Shown in pieces: positions 17,019 through 25,323 of a stretch of DNA of 64,000 nt. The position numbers and the translations under genes are program-made. Each line of letters opens with the position of its first letter. Within the stretch, counting starts at the first letter, position 1. This DNA comes from Mycolicibacterium psychrotolerans. Its GTDB lineage: Bacteria > Actinomycetota > Actinomycetes > Mycobacteriales > Mycobacteriaceae. The notes beneath the pieces were generated by a model. It was not told where the DNA came from, searched no databases, and saw only the letters and a program-made list of their open reading frames with translations. The stretch covers positions 5,456,001 to 5,520,000 of the forward strand of contig NZ_AP022574.1 of assembly GCF_010729305.1 (NCBI RefSeq), in the 5' to 3' direction.

Positions 17019-17741
17019 TCAGGCAGGGACATGGCCATCGGCCCACGCGTGGTAGCCGCCCTCGAGGTCCGACACGTCGTCGAAACCCTCGGCGCGCAGC
17101 AGTGAGGCCGCGACGCTGGAGCGCCACCGCCCGCGCAGTGCACGACGATCGGCCGGCCGGCGGGGAGCCGGCCCAGCCGGACACGCAGTTGCGCCAACGG
17201 CAGGTGGATCGCGCCCGGGATGCTGCCGGACGCCACCTCCGCGGGATTGCGGAGTCGTGGACGGTGCGGTAGATCGCCCGCGCCAGGTCGCCGGTGGAGC
17301 TGTCGCCGATGTTGACCAGGTCCGGCCGGCCGACGTCGCCGATGAACAGCGAATCACCGGTGAGCACCGCTGTCGGCTCGGCATCGGGACGCTCGCGCAC
17401 CAGCACACTGATCGATTCCCAGGTGTGACCGGGAGTGGAGAGCATCTCCAGGTCCACCTCGCCGAGGCTGATGTGCTCCCCGTCGGCCAGGCAGCGGATC
17501 GGGTAGTCCGTCTGCGCAGCCTCCCCGAAGCCGATCCACGCCCCGGTCGCATCGACGAGTTCCAGATGGCCTGACACGAAATCGGCGTGGAAGTGCGTGT
17601 TGATGACCCTTCGATGCGCAGCCCGTATCTGCGGGCGTCGGCCAGATACTCGGTGATGTCGCGGCGCGGGTCCACCACGATCGCGCGTCCGGTCGTGTGG
17701 TCGCCGATCAGTTACGACGCGTGCGACAGGCACTCGATGTA
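17019..17741 (-). pseudogene. Decayed MBL-fold hydrolase-rhodanese (persulfide dioxygenase type)
   Basis: Remnant of a gene whose intact relatives oxidise glutathione- or protein-bound persulfide. Recognisable pieces, in order on the minus strand: YIECLSHAS then an in-frame TAA where Tyr is expected, LIGD, VVDPRRDITEYL; after a one-base loss near 17605, VINTHFHADFVSGHLE (metal-binding THFHAD) and STPGHTWES; then a jump near 17250 that drops roughly a hundred codons including the linker; then GSIPGAIHLPL and VVHCAGG (rhodanese Cys); after another one-base loss near 17130, the C-terminus SDLEGGYHAWADGHV. One stop, two frameshifts and a deletion make function very unlikely. An intact paralogue lies at 19392-20738. 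Confidence 0.85.
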
Positions 17742-17743
17742 GT

Positions 17744-18175
17744 TTGCTGCGGGAGCACCGGGACGAGATCCTCTCGCACGTCGACGACGACGTGGTGCTG
17801 GTGTGCCGGTCGGGGCAGCGCGCCGCGCAGGCCGAGGAGACGCTGCGCCGGGCCGGCCTGCCGAACGTGCACATTCTCAACGGCGGCATCACCGCCTGGC
17901 AGGCCGGTGGCTTCGCGGTGAACCGCGGTGCGCAGAAGTGGGACCTCGAACGCCAGGTGCGGCTGGTCGCCGGGCTCATCGTCGCCCTCAGCGTGCTGGG
18001 CAGTCTCGTCGTGCCCGGCGCGCAGTGGGTGGCGTTCGCGATCGGGGCGGGTCTGACGTTCGCAGATGTGAGCAACACCTGCGCCATGGGCATGCTGCTC
18101 GCCAGGCTTCCGTACAACCGTGGGGCGAAATGTGATGCGCAGACCGTGGTCTCGCAATTGGCGAGCGCGAAATGA
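17744..18175 (+). pseudogene. 5'-truncated rhodanese-DUF2892 membrane protein
   Basis: The visible 143 codons start in the middle of a rhodanese domain (LREHRDEILSHV), keep the active-site loop VCRSGQRAAQ, and continue into two membrane helices of DUF2892 as in YgaP-type sulfurtransferases. About 50 residues of the rhodanese N-terminus are missing: the upstream sequence abruptly becomes the opposite-strand MBL remnant at about 17742. The only start is TTG at 17744 without a ribosome site. Whether a shortened protein is made is unknown. The stop overlaps the next gene start (ATGA), the remains of an operon. Confidence 0.75.
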
Positions 18176-18971
18176 TCGGTTTGACGATCGCGCTCGCCGT
18201 ACTCGTCGGCGTCACCCTTGGCCTGCTCGGCGGCGGTGGCTCCATTCTCACGGTGCCGCTGCTGGCCTACGTGGCGGGCATGCGCGGGGCGCGTCCAAGT
18301 GGCGCACCGCCCTGATCTTCGGCGCAGCCGGCATGGCCGGCGCGTACGCCGGCGGTGTGCTGGCCCGATTCATCCCCGGCACCGTGCTGTTGATCGGTTT
18401 CGCGGTGATCATGATCGCCACCGCGTTGGCCATGCTGCGCGGCCGCAGAGATATCGATGCCGGCGCCGCGCCCCGCGCGATCCCCGTCGGCAAGGTCGTT
18501 GCCGAGGGCCTCGTCGTCGGTCTGGTCACCGGACTGGTCGGCGCCGGCGGCGGCTTCCTCGTCGTGCCTGCGCTCGCACTGCTCGGTGGGCTGCCCATGC
18601 CGCTGGCCGTCGGCACGTCACTGGTGGTCATCGCGATGAAATCGTTTGCCGGACTGGCCGGTTACCTGTCCAGCGTGCAGATCGACTGGGCGCTGGCCGG
18701 CGCGGTCACCGCGGCTGCGCTGATCGGCGGCCTGATCGGCGCCCGGTTGACAGCCGTCGTCAACCCCGACGCTTTACGCAAGGCGTTCGGCTGGTTCGTG
18801 TTGACGATGTCGTCGGTCATCCTCTGGCAGGAGGTCCACCCCACGGTCGGCGGCGCTGCGGCCGGCATGACCGCACTCGCCGCGGGGCTGACCTTCGCCT
18901 GCAGCCGCTATCCGCGGTGCCCGTTGCGGCGATTGGCCCGACCCGCCGTCACGGCAGCGACCGGGACCTAG
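18172..18971 (+). pseudogene. TauE/SafE sulfite exporter, broken by internal deletion and frameshift
   Basis: The first 37 codons (MIGLTIALAVLVGVTLGLL, glycine-rich GGGGS loop, LLAYVAGM) are a normal TauE/SafE N-terminus. At about 18285 the frame is lost: the continuation KWRTALIFGAAGMAGAYAGG lies in another frame, and about 30 family residues between them are absent. The rest, with the second repeat VTGLVGAGGGFLVVPALALLGG, is intact to the stop at 18971. TauE proteins export sulfite or take up organosulfonates. Frame break plus deletion argues for a pseudogene rather than one sequencing slip. Confidence 0.8.
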
Positions 18972-19002
18972 GATCGACTGACACCCAACGGAAGGACGCG
19001 AC

Positions 19003-19395
19003 ATGGGATTCGCACTGTCGACGGTGTTGCACACCTCGTTCGATGACGCGCTCGCCCGCACCCGAGAGGCCCTCGCAGAACAGGGCTTCGGCGTGCTGAC
19101 CGAGATCGACATGCAGGCGACGCTGAAAGCCAAACTCGGTGAGGACATGGAGCAGTACGTGATCCTCGGTGCATGCAATCCGCCGCTGGCCCACCGGGCC
19201 GTCGAGGTCGACCGGCAGATCGGGCTGCTGTTGCCGTGCAACGTCGTCGTGCGCGCAGATGCCGGCACCGAAGGCGACGTGCTCGTCGAGGCGATGGATC
19301 CGCAGGTGCTCGTCGACGTCAGCGGTGAGGCCGAATTGCGGCCCGTCGCCGACGAGGTGGCCGCCAAGCTGCGGGCGGCGATCGACGCGCTCTAG
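19003..19395 (+). CDS. DUF302 family protein
   Basis: 130 residues matching the DUF302 fold: SFDDALARTREALAEQGFG near the start, GACNPPLAHRA in the middle, and VVVRADAGTEGDVLVEAMDP towards the end. The single Cys in GACNP is the conserved family residue. DUF302 proteins are small cytoplasmic proteins often found beside sulfur or redox genes; biochemical function is not established. GGAAGGA precedes the ATG by 7 bases. The stop overlaps the stop of the convergent persulfide dioxygenase gene by 4 bases. Confidence 0.88.
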   Translation: MGFALSTVLHTSFDDALARTREALAEQGFGVLTEIDMQATLKAKLGEDMEQYVILGACNPPLAHRAVEVDRQIGLLLPCNVVVRADAGTEGDVLVEAMDPQVLVDVSGEAELRPVADEVAAKLRAAIDAL

Positions 19396-20738
19396 GTCGT
19401 CAGCCCGAGCTTCTCGGCGTTCTCGTAGCTGTCGTCGACGAGGGTGACCGCACGGTCACCGCAGCGATCGACGATGGACGCCGCGATCGACGATCGGTAC
19501 CCCGAGGCGCAATGCACCCACACGTGCGCGCGCGGCACCTCGTCGATGCGCTCGATGAGTTCGTGCAACGGGATGTTGAGCGCACCGGGGAGGTGACCGT
19601 CGGCGAACTCGCCGCTCTGCCGGACGTCGAGGATCGCGATCTCGTCGGCCTGCAGGGACTCGGCCAGGTCCTCGAAGGTGGCGACGCCGTAGGAGCGCAC
19701 CTCACTCCCACTCCACGCCCGCGGGTCACCGATCGCGGCGCCGTCGATCCGATCGACGCCGATCCGAACGAGTTCCCTTCTGGCGTCCGCGATCTGGTCT
19801 TCGCTCTCACCGATGAGCGTCAGCGGGGCACCCCACCTGTGCAGCCAGCCCAGATAGGTGACGAACGACTCCGACAGCTCGAAGCCCAGTGTGCCGCAGA
19901 CATGCCGGGCCGCGAACGCCCGGCGGTGCCGGAGGTCGACCACCCATTCCCCGGCATCGATCCGCCGCCTCAGCTCGTCGGGATCCGCCGGTTCGGGCAT
20001 CGACAGATCCACCGGTGCCGGCCCCTGCGCATTGATCACGCCCATGTGCGCGTAATAGGCGGGATACGCGGACAGCCCGGCGAGCAGCGTGGCCACATAG
20101 GTCTGTTCGTCCTGCGTCAGCGCCGGGTTGGTGCGCCGCTCGTCGCCGATGGTGGAGGCATCACCGCTGGCCGGTGTCGCCGAACAGAAGCTGCCGAACC
20201 CGTGGGTCGGATAGACCTCGGCGTCGGCGGGCAGTTCGGCAGCCAACCGCCGCACCGAGTGGTACTGGGCGCGGGTGAGATCGTCGGTGTGATCGGCACC
20301 AAGCAGATCGGTGCGGCCGGTGGTGCCGTGCAACATCGAACCGCCCGTGAACACACCGACGACCGTGCCTGCGGAGTCGTGGAGGGCGTAACTCATGTGG
20401 TGGTGGGTGTGGCCCGGGGTGTGCATCGCCTGTAGCCGGAACACTCCGGCGTCGATCCAGTCACCGTCTGCGATGGCGCGGCGCGGGTAGTCGACGTCGT
20501 CGCCGCCGGGCACCACGTACTCAGCGCCGACGATCCCGGACAGTTCGAGACCACCGGTGACGTAGTCGTTGTGCAGATGAGTCTCGAGCACATGGGTGAT
20601 TCTCACGGCGAGATCGTCCGCGAGACCGAGGACCCGGTCGATGTCGCGCTGGGGGTCGACGACGACGGCCGTGCCGTCGTGACTGACGAGGTAACTGCGG
20701 TCGCCGAGACCCGAGGTCTCGATGATCGAAATGTCCAT
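19392..20738 (-). CDS. MBL-fold persulfide dioxygenase fused to rhodanese domains
   Basis: 448 residues. The metallo-beta-lactamase domain (about 1-240) keeps the iron/zinc ligands in ETHLHNDYVTGG, MHTPGHTHHH and YPTHGFGS, as in ETHE1-type persulfide dioxygenases. Residues 255-345 form an inactive rhodanese-like domain (its Cys lies in RHVCGTLG, not in an active loop). Residues 355-440 form an active rhodanese with VHCASGYRSS. The likely role is oxidation of sulfane sulfur to sulfite and transfer to thiosulfate in sulfide detoxification. AAGGAGG sits 7 bases before the ATG. Upstream on the same strand are a tauE remnant and an ATACCC-N4-GGGTAT palindrome. Confidence 0.92.
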   Translation of the reverse strand: MDISIIETSGLGDRSYLVSHDGTAVVVDPQRDIDRVLGLADDLAVRITHVLETHLHNDYVTGGLELSGIVGAEYVVPGGDDVDYPRRAIADGDWIDAGVFRLQAMHTPGHTHHHMSYALHDSAGTVVGVFTGGSMLHGTTGRTDLLGADHTDDLTRAQYHSVRRLAAELPADAEVYPTHGFGSFCSATPASGDASTIGDERRTNPALTQDEQTYVATLLAGLSAYPAYYAHMGVINAQGPAPVDLSMPEPADPDELRRRIDAGEWVVDLRHRRAFAARHVCGTLGFELSESFVTYLGWLHRWGAPLTLIGESEDQIADARRELVRIGVDRIDGAAIGDPRAWSGSEVRSYGVATFEDLAESLQADEIAILDVRQSGEFADGHLPGALNIPLHELIERIDEVPRAHVWVHCASGYRSSIAASIVDRCGDRAVTLVDDSYENAEKLGLTT

Positions 20739-20762
20739 GATGTGCCTCCTTGCGTTGGGGAA

Positions 20763-20936
20763 TCAGCGGATGACGAGGGCGTAGCCGGCGACGGCGAACA
20801 CGAGATAGGCCTGGTCGATGGGGACGCCCAGACCGTAGACCAGCGCGGGGACGGCGAGGATCGAACCGCCGCCACCGAGGAATCCCAGCAGGACGCCGAT
20901 GACGACTCCAAGCGCAAGCGCAAGCGCGGTGGTCAC
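20763..20936 (-). pseudogene. Internally deleted TauE/SafE remnant (57-codon ORF)
   Basis: A 57-codon frame from GTG 20936 joins a TauE N-terminus (LGVVIGVLLGFLGGGGS, LAVPALVYGLGVPIDQA) directly to a typical TauE C-terminus (YLVFAVAGYALVIR). About 180-200 residues of the usual transporter are missing, yet the frame is kept. It may be a neutral in-frame deletion product or a small two-helix membrane protein. It lies 24 bases upstream of the persulfide dioxygenase gene and just downstream of the ATACCC palindrome, so it still heads the operon. Confidence 0.7.
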
Positions 20937-20952
20937 GGCACCCCTTTCCTCG

Positions 20953-20968
20953 ATACCCAGGTGGGTAT
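20953..20968. promoter_or_regulatory. Palindromic operator ATACCC-N4-GGGTAT (CsoR/CstR type)
   Basis: A perfect palindrome with arms ATACCC and GGGTAT around AGGT lies 17 bases upstream of the tauE-remnant start. CsoR-family persulfide sensors (CstR) and some copper CsoR proteins bind such G/C-tract palindromes with AT ends. Given the persulfide dioxygenase downstream, a persulfide-responsive repressor is the likelier ligand. No CsoR-family gene was found in this window, so the regulator must be encoded elsewhere. Confidence 0.6.
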
Positions 20969-21017
20969 ACCCGACAGGGGTCGACCGTACACAACGAAGA
21001 GCGCCCGGCGCGATCCG

Positions 21018-22034
21018 CTAAACCAGCAGGACCGCCGCCCCGGCGATACGGCCCGAGCTCAGATCGTCCAGCGCGACGTCGGCCTGGTCCAGCCGGTACT
21101 CCGGGGTGGTCACCTCGATGCGGTGACGCCCCGCGAACTCCAGGAACTCACGTGCGTCGGCCCTGGTGTTCGAGGTGACCGACCGGACCTGCCGTTCCTG
21201 GAACAGATGAGCCTGGTAGTTCAGCGGCGGGATGTCGCTGAGGTGGATCCCGGCGATCGCCAGCGTTCCGCCGCGATCGAGAGCCTCCAGGGCGGGCAGC
21301 ACCAGGTCGCCGACCGGCGCGAAAAGGATTGCCGAGTCGAGCTTCACGGGAGGAGGGTCGGCCGCGCCCTGCGCGGATGCCGCCCCGAGTGCCAGCGCCA
21401 GTTCACGGGCGCTCTCACCACGCGTCATCACGTGCACCTCGGCACCCCGGGCCAGCGCCACCTGCGCGGTGATGTGGGCGCTGCCGCCGAAGCCGTAGAT
21501 GCCGAGGCGGCCTCCGGCGGGCAGGTCGGCCCGCAACAGCGAGCGGTAGCCGATGATGCCCGCGCACAACAGCGGCGCGAGCTCGCTGTCGGAATACCCC
21601 TCTGGCAGGTGGTGCACGAAATCAGCCGGGGCGGTGACGAATTCGGCGTAGCCGCCATCGGCGTCCCACCCGGTGTACTGCGACTCCGGACACAGGTTCT
21701 CCTGCCCGCGCAGGCAGAAACGGCACCGCCCGCAGGTGTGCCGCAGCCACGCCACCCCGACCCAGTCGCCGGCCCTGAACTCCTCGGCGGTGTCCGGACC
21801 GACCGCAACGACCTCGCCCACCACCTCGTGGCCGGGGGTGACGTGCGGCCGGTGCACGGGCAGGTCCCCCTCGGCGACGTGCAGATCGGTGCGGCACACC
21901 CCGCACGCGTGGACGGCGATCAGCAGCTCGCCCGATGCGGCCTCGGGAACATCGGCGTTGACGAGTTCGAGCGGACGGGTGCGCACCGGCCCGGGAGTAC
22001 GGACCCGCCATGCGCGCATCGTCGGAGACGTCAT
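21018..22034 (-). CDS. Zinc-dependent alcohol dehydrogenase (MDR family)
   Basis: 338 residues. Catalytic zinc ligands appear in HACGVCRTDLH and TPGHEVVGEV; structural zinc cysteines appear in HTCGRCRFCLRGQENLC; the NAD(P)-binding glycine loop is YGFGGSAH. The family oxidises alcohols or reduces aldehydes in the cytosol. It resembles the AdhA-like group known in M. tuberculosis (Rv1862). It is 12 bases downstream of the DosS-like kinase, so the two are probably cotranscribed, linking it to the oxygen response; reoxidation of NADH under hypoxia is a possible role (inference). Confidence 0.92.
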   Translation of the reverse strand: MTSPTMRAWRVRTPGPVRTRPLELVNADVPEAASGELLIAVHACGVCRTDLHVAEGDLPVHRPHVTPGHEVVGEVVAVGPDTAEEFRAGDWVGVAWLRHTCGRCRFCLRGQENLCPESQYTGWDADGGYAEFVTAPADFVHHLPEGYSDSELAPLLCAGIIGYRSLLRADLPAGGRLGIYGFGGSAHITAQVALARGAEVHVMTRGESARELALALGAASAQGAADPPPVKLDSAILFAPVGDLVLPALEALDRGGTLAIAGIHLSDIPPLNYQAHLFQERQVRSVTSNTRADAREFLEFAGRHRIEVTTPEYRLDQADVALDDLSSGRIAGAAVLLV

Positions 22035-22046
22035 GTCCGGAGTTTG

Positions 22047-23669
22047 TCAGAGGTCCGAGAGCGGGGCGCTCCACGTCAGGCACGTGCCGCCTTCCGGCGG
22101 AGAGGTGAGCGCGAAGTCTCCACCGGCGCTGTGGGCACGTCGGCCGAGGTTGGCCAACCCGCTGCGCCGCTGGTTGTCCGCCGGTATCCCACGCCCGTCG
22201 TCGGTCACCTCGACACGCAGGTCGTCGCCGACGGCCACCTCCACCGTGACCGCGTGCGCACCGGAGTGCCGCACTGCGTTGCTGAGCGCTTCGACGACGA
22301 CGGCCTCGGCGTGATCGGACAATGCCTCCGGGACCACGCTCATCGGTCCCGACATGATCAGCGTCGCACCGATCTCCCGGTCCTCCGTGAGACGCGCGAC
22401 GGCGTCCTGGATGCGCTTGGCGAATCCCCCGTGCGCTTCCCGCGGATGCCCGAGGTCGAAGATCGTCGACCGGATGTCGTTGATGACGGCCTGCAACTCG
22501 TCGACCGAGCGGTTCACCCGGCCGGCCAGCTCGGGTGAGCGCAGCCGGGCGATGACGCCTTGCAGGTCCATGCCGACGGCGAACACCCGCTGGATCACCT
22601 GATCGTGCAGGTCACTGGCGATCCGCTCCCGGTCGGCGAGCATGGCCAGCTCGGTGCTCGACCGCCGGGCCCGCGCGATCGTCAAGGCGATCGTGGCGTG
22701 ATTGGCGAAATCCTGTACCAGCTCGAGATGACTTTCGTCGAAGCGAGGCGCCGTCGCATCGCGCGCCACTGCGATGACTCCGAGGGTGTCTTCGTCCGAA
22801 CGCAGCGGCACGACGATGACAGACCGCTCACCGAGCTCGGTGAAGGCCTGGATCGGACGTCTGAACGTCTCCGTGATCACGGGCTCCCCGGATCGGAACA
22901 CTGCACCGGTCGTCGATCCGTCGACCGGAATATGTTGTCCCAGAACGTCATCGGCGTATCGGCCAGAGGCGGCGGAAACCACCAGCGTGTCCACTGACCC
23001 GACGTCCCGCTCTGTGTCGTTCGGGACCAGCACGATCACCTGTTCGGCCAGGGCCAGGTGGCGCGCGCGGCTCGCGATGAGGTGCAGGGGCCGCACCTTC
23101 GGATCCTGGTCAGAGAGCAGCGCTGCGGTGATCTCCCGGCTCGCCCTGGTCCAGCGCGCGGCCTCGCGAACCTGATCGAACAGCCGCGCGTTGTCGATGG
23201 CGACCGCCGCGATCGACGCCAGCACGCGCCCCGTGGTCTCGTCGGCTTCGGTGAACGCGCGGTCGGGACGATCGTCGGCGACGTAGAGACCGCCGTACGG
23301 CTCTCCGCGGATGACGATCGGCACGCCGAGGAACGCCCGCATGTCCGGGTGGTGCTGCGGAAATCCCCCGGACTCGGGGTGCTCGCTGAGGTCGGCGATA
23401 CGCAAGGCCTGAGGATGCTCGCGCAGCAGTCCGAGCAGACCCTTACCCGCCGGCAGGTGGCCGATCATCCCGACGGCGTCATCGTCCATCCCGTCGTAGA
23501 CGAACGAGGCGAGCATGCCGCCGGCATCCCACACCCCGATCGCGCCGAACCGCGCCTGGGTCATGTCCATCGCCGCGCGGACGAAGCGTTGCAGGGTGGC
23601 ATCGAGGTCGGAGTCGAGGTCGAATCCGATCTCGAGGGCCGCGTGCAGCAGCGGCGGGTCGGTGTTCAC
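22047..23669 (-). CDS. DosS/DosT-like haem-GAF sensor histidine kinase
   Basis: 540 residues. First GAF domain about 17-165, second about 185-335, HisKA_3 with H356 in SDLHDQVIQRVFAVGMDL, HATPase with VVEALSNAVRHSG and DDGRGIP. The first GAF contains GGFPQHHPDMRAFLGVP (H106/H107); the same HH pair in DosS/DosT includes the proximal haem ligand, so O2/NO/CO sensing through haem is likely. No membrane helices. The presumed partner is DevR, although devR lies 13 kb away and is not adjacent. It begins GTG-less at ATG 23669 and is followed by the alcohol dehydrogenase. Confidence 0.93.
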   Translation of the reverse strand: MNTDPPLLHAALEIGFDLDSDLDATLQRFVRAAMDMTQARFGAIGVWDAGGMLASFVYDGMDDDAVGMIGHLPAGKGLLGLLREHPQALRIADLSEHPESGGFPQHHPDMRAFLGVPIVIRGEPYGGLYVADDRPDRAFTEADETTGRVLASIAAVAIDNARLFDQVREAARWTRASREITAALLSDQDPKVRPLHLIASRARHLALAEQVIVLVPNDTERDVGSVDTLVVSAASGRYADDVLGQHIPVDGSTTGAVFRSGEPVITETFRRPIQAFTELGERSVIVVPLRSDEDTLGVIAVARDATAPRFDESHLELVQDFANHATIALTIARARRSSTELAMLADRERIASDLHDQVIQRVFAVGMDLQGVIARLRSPELAGRVNRSVDELQAVINDIRSTIFDLGHPREAHGGFAKRIQDAVARLTEDREIGATLIMSGPMSVVPEALSDHAEAVVVEALSNAVRHSGAHAVTVEVAVGDDLRVEVTDDGRGIPADNQRRSGLANLGRRAHSAGGDFALTSPPEGGTCLTWSAPLSDL

Positions 23670-23814
23670 TAGTGATCAAACCTTCCGAGGCGACCGGGCG
23701 ACGGCGCACGGAGGCGTCATTCACCGGTCACCCCGAGTCTCCCCCTCAGCGCGCACACGAACAAGCGATGCCGCTGTGAATTCGCCGTAAGTGCATCCGC
23801 GGTGGCGTTCGCGA

Positions 23815-24066
23815 TCAGGACGCGGCTTTGGCCTCGACGTAATTCACCAGGTCATTGAGGGTGCGTAGCCGTTGGTAGTCGGCCTCGGGGATGTCCACGT
23901 CGAGTCTCTTGTGGATTCCGAGAAGGAAGTTCAGCCAGTCCATCGAGTCCAGATCCACCTGGTCGCGCAGGAGCGCGTCGTCACTGATCTCGTCGGGCTC
24001 GACTTCGGGTGCGATCGCGGTCAGCACCGAAAGCACGTCGTCGCGGATCTCATGGGTCGTCTTCAT
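23815..24066 (-). CDS. Acyl carrier protein
   Basis: 83 residues. The phosphopantetheine attachment serine lies in VDLDSMDWLNFLLGIH, the usual DSxxxxxF helix II motif, in an acidic four-helix protein. It is the last gene of the operon with an acyl-CoA/acetate ligase and 2-oxoacid dehydrogenase E1/E2 subunits, 6 bases after the E2 stop. An ACP in such an operon is unusual: it may accept the acyl group made by E2 or by the ligase. It is not the FAS-II AcpM, whose context and length differ. Confidence 0.9.
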   Translation of the reverse strand: MKTTHEIRDDVLSVLTAIAPEVEPDEISDDALLRDQVDLDSMDWLNFLLGIHKRLDVDIPEADYQRLRTLNDLVNYVEAKAAS

Positions 24067-24072
24067 GGGTTC

Positions 24073-25323
24073 TCAGTTCTCGAGCAGGTCGGGTTGTTGA
24101 AGGAGGTCGTTGATCGCGGCCAGGAACAGCGCACCGCGGTGGCCGTCGCTGGCGCGGTGATCGGCGGCAAGGCTCGCCTGTACCGTCGTCGCGATCCGGA
24201 TTCCGCCGTCGACGGCGCGCACGCGCTGCGCGGGTCTGCCGAATCCGACCAGGGCAACCTGCGGCGGGTAGATGACTCCGAAGACGGTGTCGACGCCCTG
24301 ATCGCCCAGGTTCGTCACGGTGATGGTGGGATCCGACATCTCTGAGCTGCGCAACGATCCGGCGCGGGCCCGTGCGACGAGGTCGCTCAAATCGGCCATC
24401 AGCTCGTCGAGCTTCTTGCCTGCCACATCGTGAATCGCCGGCGCGACCAGACCGCCGCCGCGCAGTGAGATCGCGACCCCGACGTGCACCGCGTCTGCGG
24501 GTGCGAAGCCGGTGTCGCGCCAGAACCCGTTGAACTCCCCGAACCGGTCCGCGGCCAGCGCGACGGCCTTGAGCTGCATTACCGCCGGGAGTACCCGCTC
24601 GGTGATGGAGCGCGCCGCGTTGCGCTCGGCGAGCCAGCCCAGCGCCGGGTCGAGGACGACCTCGTCGGCGAGGTAGTAGTGCGGGATCTCTCGCTTGGAC
24701 CTGCTCATCGCCGCCGCAATCGACTTGCGCATCTCCGCACCGCGGCGGGCGGCGACCTCCTTGGCCGACACCGGCGGGCTCGGCATCACCGGCGCCACTT
24801 GCGGGGCGGCGGCCTGCACGTGCGCGGCGGCGTGTTCGACGTCGCTGATGACCACCGCACCCTGCGGCCCCGTACCGGTGAGCGACTCGACGTCGACACC
24901 GATCGACACGGCCAGCCGGCGGGCCGCAGGAGACACCCACCGGCGGTGGGACGCGTCGGCGGTTGGCGGGGACGGTACCGGAGCCGGGGCGGGGGCCGGC
25001 GCCGGGGCCGGCGCCGGGGCCGGCGCACTCTGCGGAGGCGCTTCGACGGCCGGCACAGGCGCGGCGGGGTGTTCGGTGGGCGCCTCACCGGGAGCCAGCA
25101 GGGTGGCCAACGGCGTTCCCACCGAGACGGTCTGACCCACCGGCACGAGCAATTCGCCGACGACGCCCTCCTGCCAGCATTCGATCTCGACGGCGGCCTT
25201 CGTGGTTTCGACGACCGCGACGATCTGGCCGCGGGAGACGGTGTCGCCCGGCTTGACCAGCCACTCGTTCAGCGTGCCCTCGTCCATGTCGGCGCCGAGG
25301 GCCGGCATCGCGAACTCGATCAT
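24073..25323 (-). CDS. 2-oxoacid dehydrogenase complex E2 (dihydrolipoamide acyltransferase)
   Basis: 416 residues. One lipoyl domain (1-77) with K42 in VVETTKAAVEIE; an Ala-Pro linker (about 85-130); a peripheral subunit-binding domain starting SPAARRLAVSIGV (about 140-175); and a catalytic domain ending with DHRASDGHRG, the HxxxDG acyltransferase motif. It transfers an acyl group from lipoamide to CoA. Together with E1 alpha and beta it would form a pyruvate- or acetoin-type complex, but no E3 gene (lipoamide dehydrogenase) lies in the operon. Its start overlaps the E1 beta stop by 4 bases. Confidence 0.95.
   Translation of the reverse strand: MIEFAMPALGADMDEGTLNEWLVKPGDTVSRGQIVAVVETTKAAVEIECWQEGVVGELLVPVGQTVSVGTPLATLLAPGEAPTEHPAAPVPAVEAPPQSAPAPAPAPAPAPAPAPVPSPPTADASHRRWVSPAARRLAVSIGVDVESLTGTGPQGAVVISDVEHAAAHVQAAAPQVAPVMPSPPVSAKEVAARRGAEMRKSIAAAMSRSKREIPHYYLADEVVLDPALGWLAERNAARSITERVLPAVMQLKAVALAADRFGEFNGFWRDTGFAPADAVHVGVAISLRGGGLVAPAIHDVAGKKLDELMADLSDLVARARAGSLRSSEMSDPTITVTNLGDQGVDTVFGVIYPPQVALVGFGRPAQRVRAVDGGIRIATTVQASLAADHRASDGHRGALFLAAINDLLQQPDLLEN
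24992..25027. repeat. 12-bp triplicated unit coding the E2 Ala-Pro linker
   Basis: Three copies of GGGGCCGGCGCC (the last ends in A) run head to tail at 24992-25027. They encode part of the Ala-Pro repeat that joins the lipoyl and subunit-binding domains. In-frame units of 12 bases permit linker length change by slippage. Confidence 0.85.

Noticed and set aside
17000..18300. Frameshifts considered as pure sequencing errors
   Set aside because: Single-base losses could be errors, but the in-frame stop, the roughly hundred-codon deletion, the 5' truncation and the fused opposite-strand genes cannot be explained so simply. Error remains possible for individual shifts.
20953..20968. ATACCC palindrome considered as a DosR box
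   Set aside because: It lacks the GGGAC/GTCCC core and stands before a sulfur gene; CsoR/CstR type fits better.
24992..25027. Short tandem repeats in the E2 gene considered as CRISPR or satellite
   Set aside because: Units are 12 bases without spacers and code the normal Ala-Pro linker of E2 proteins.
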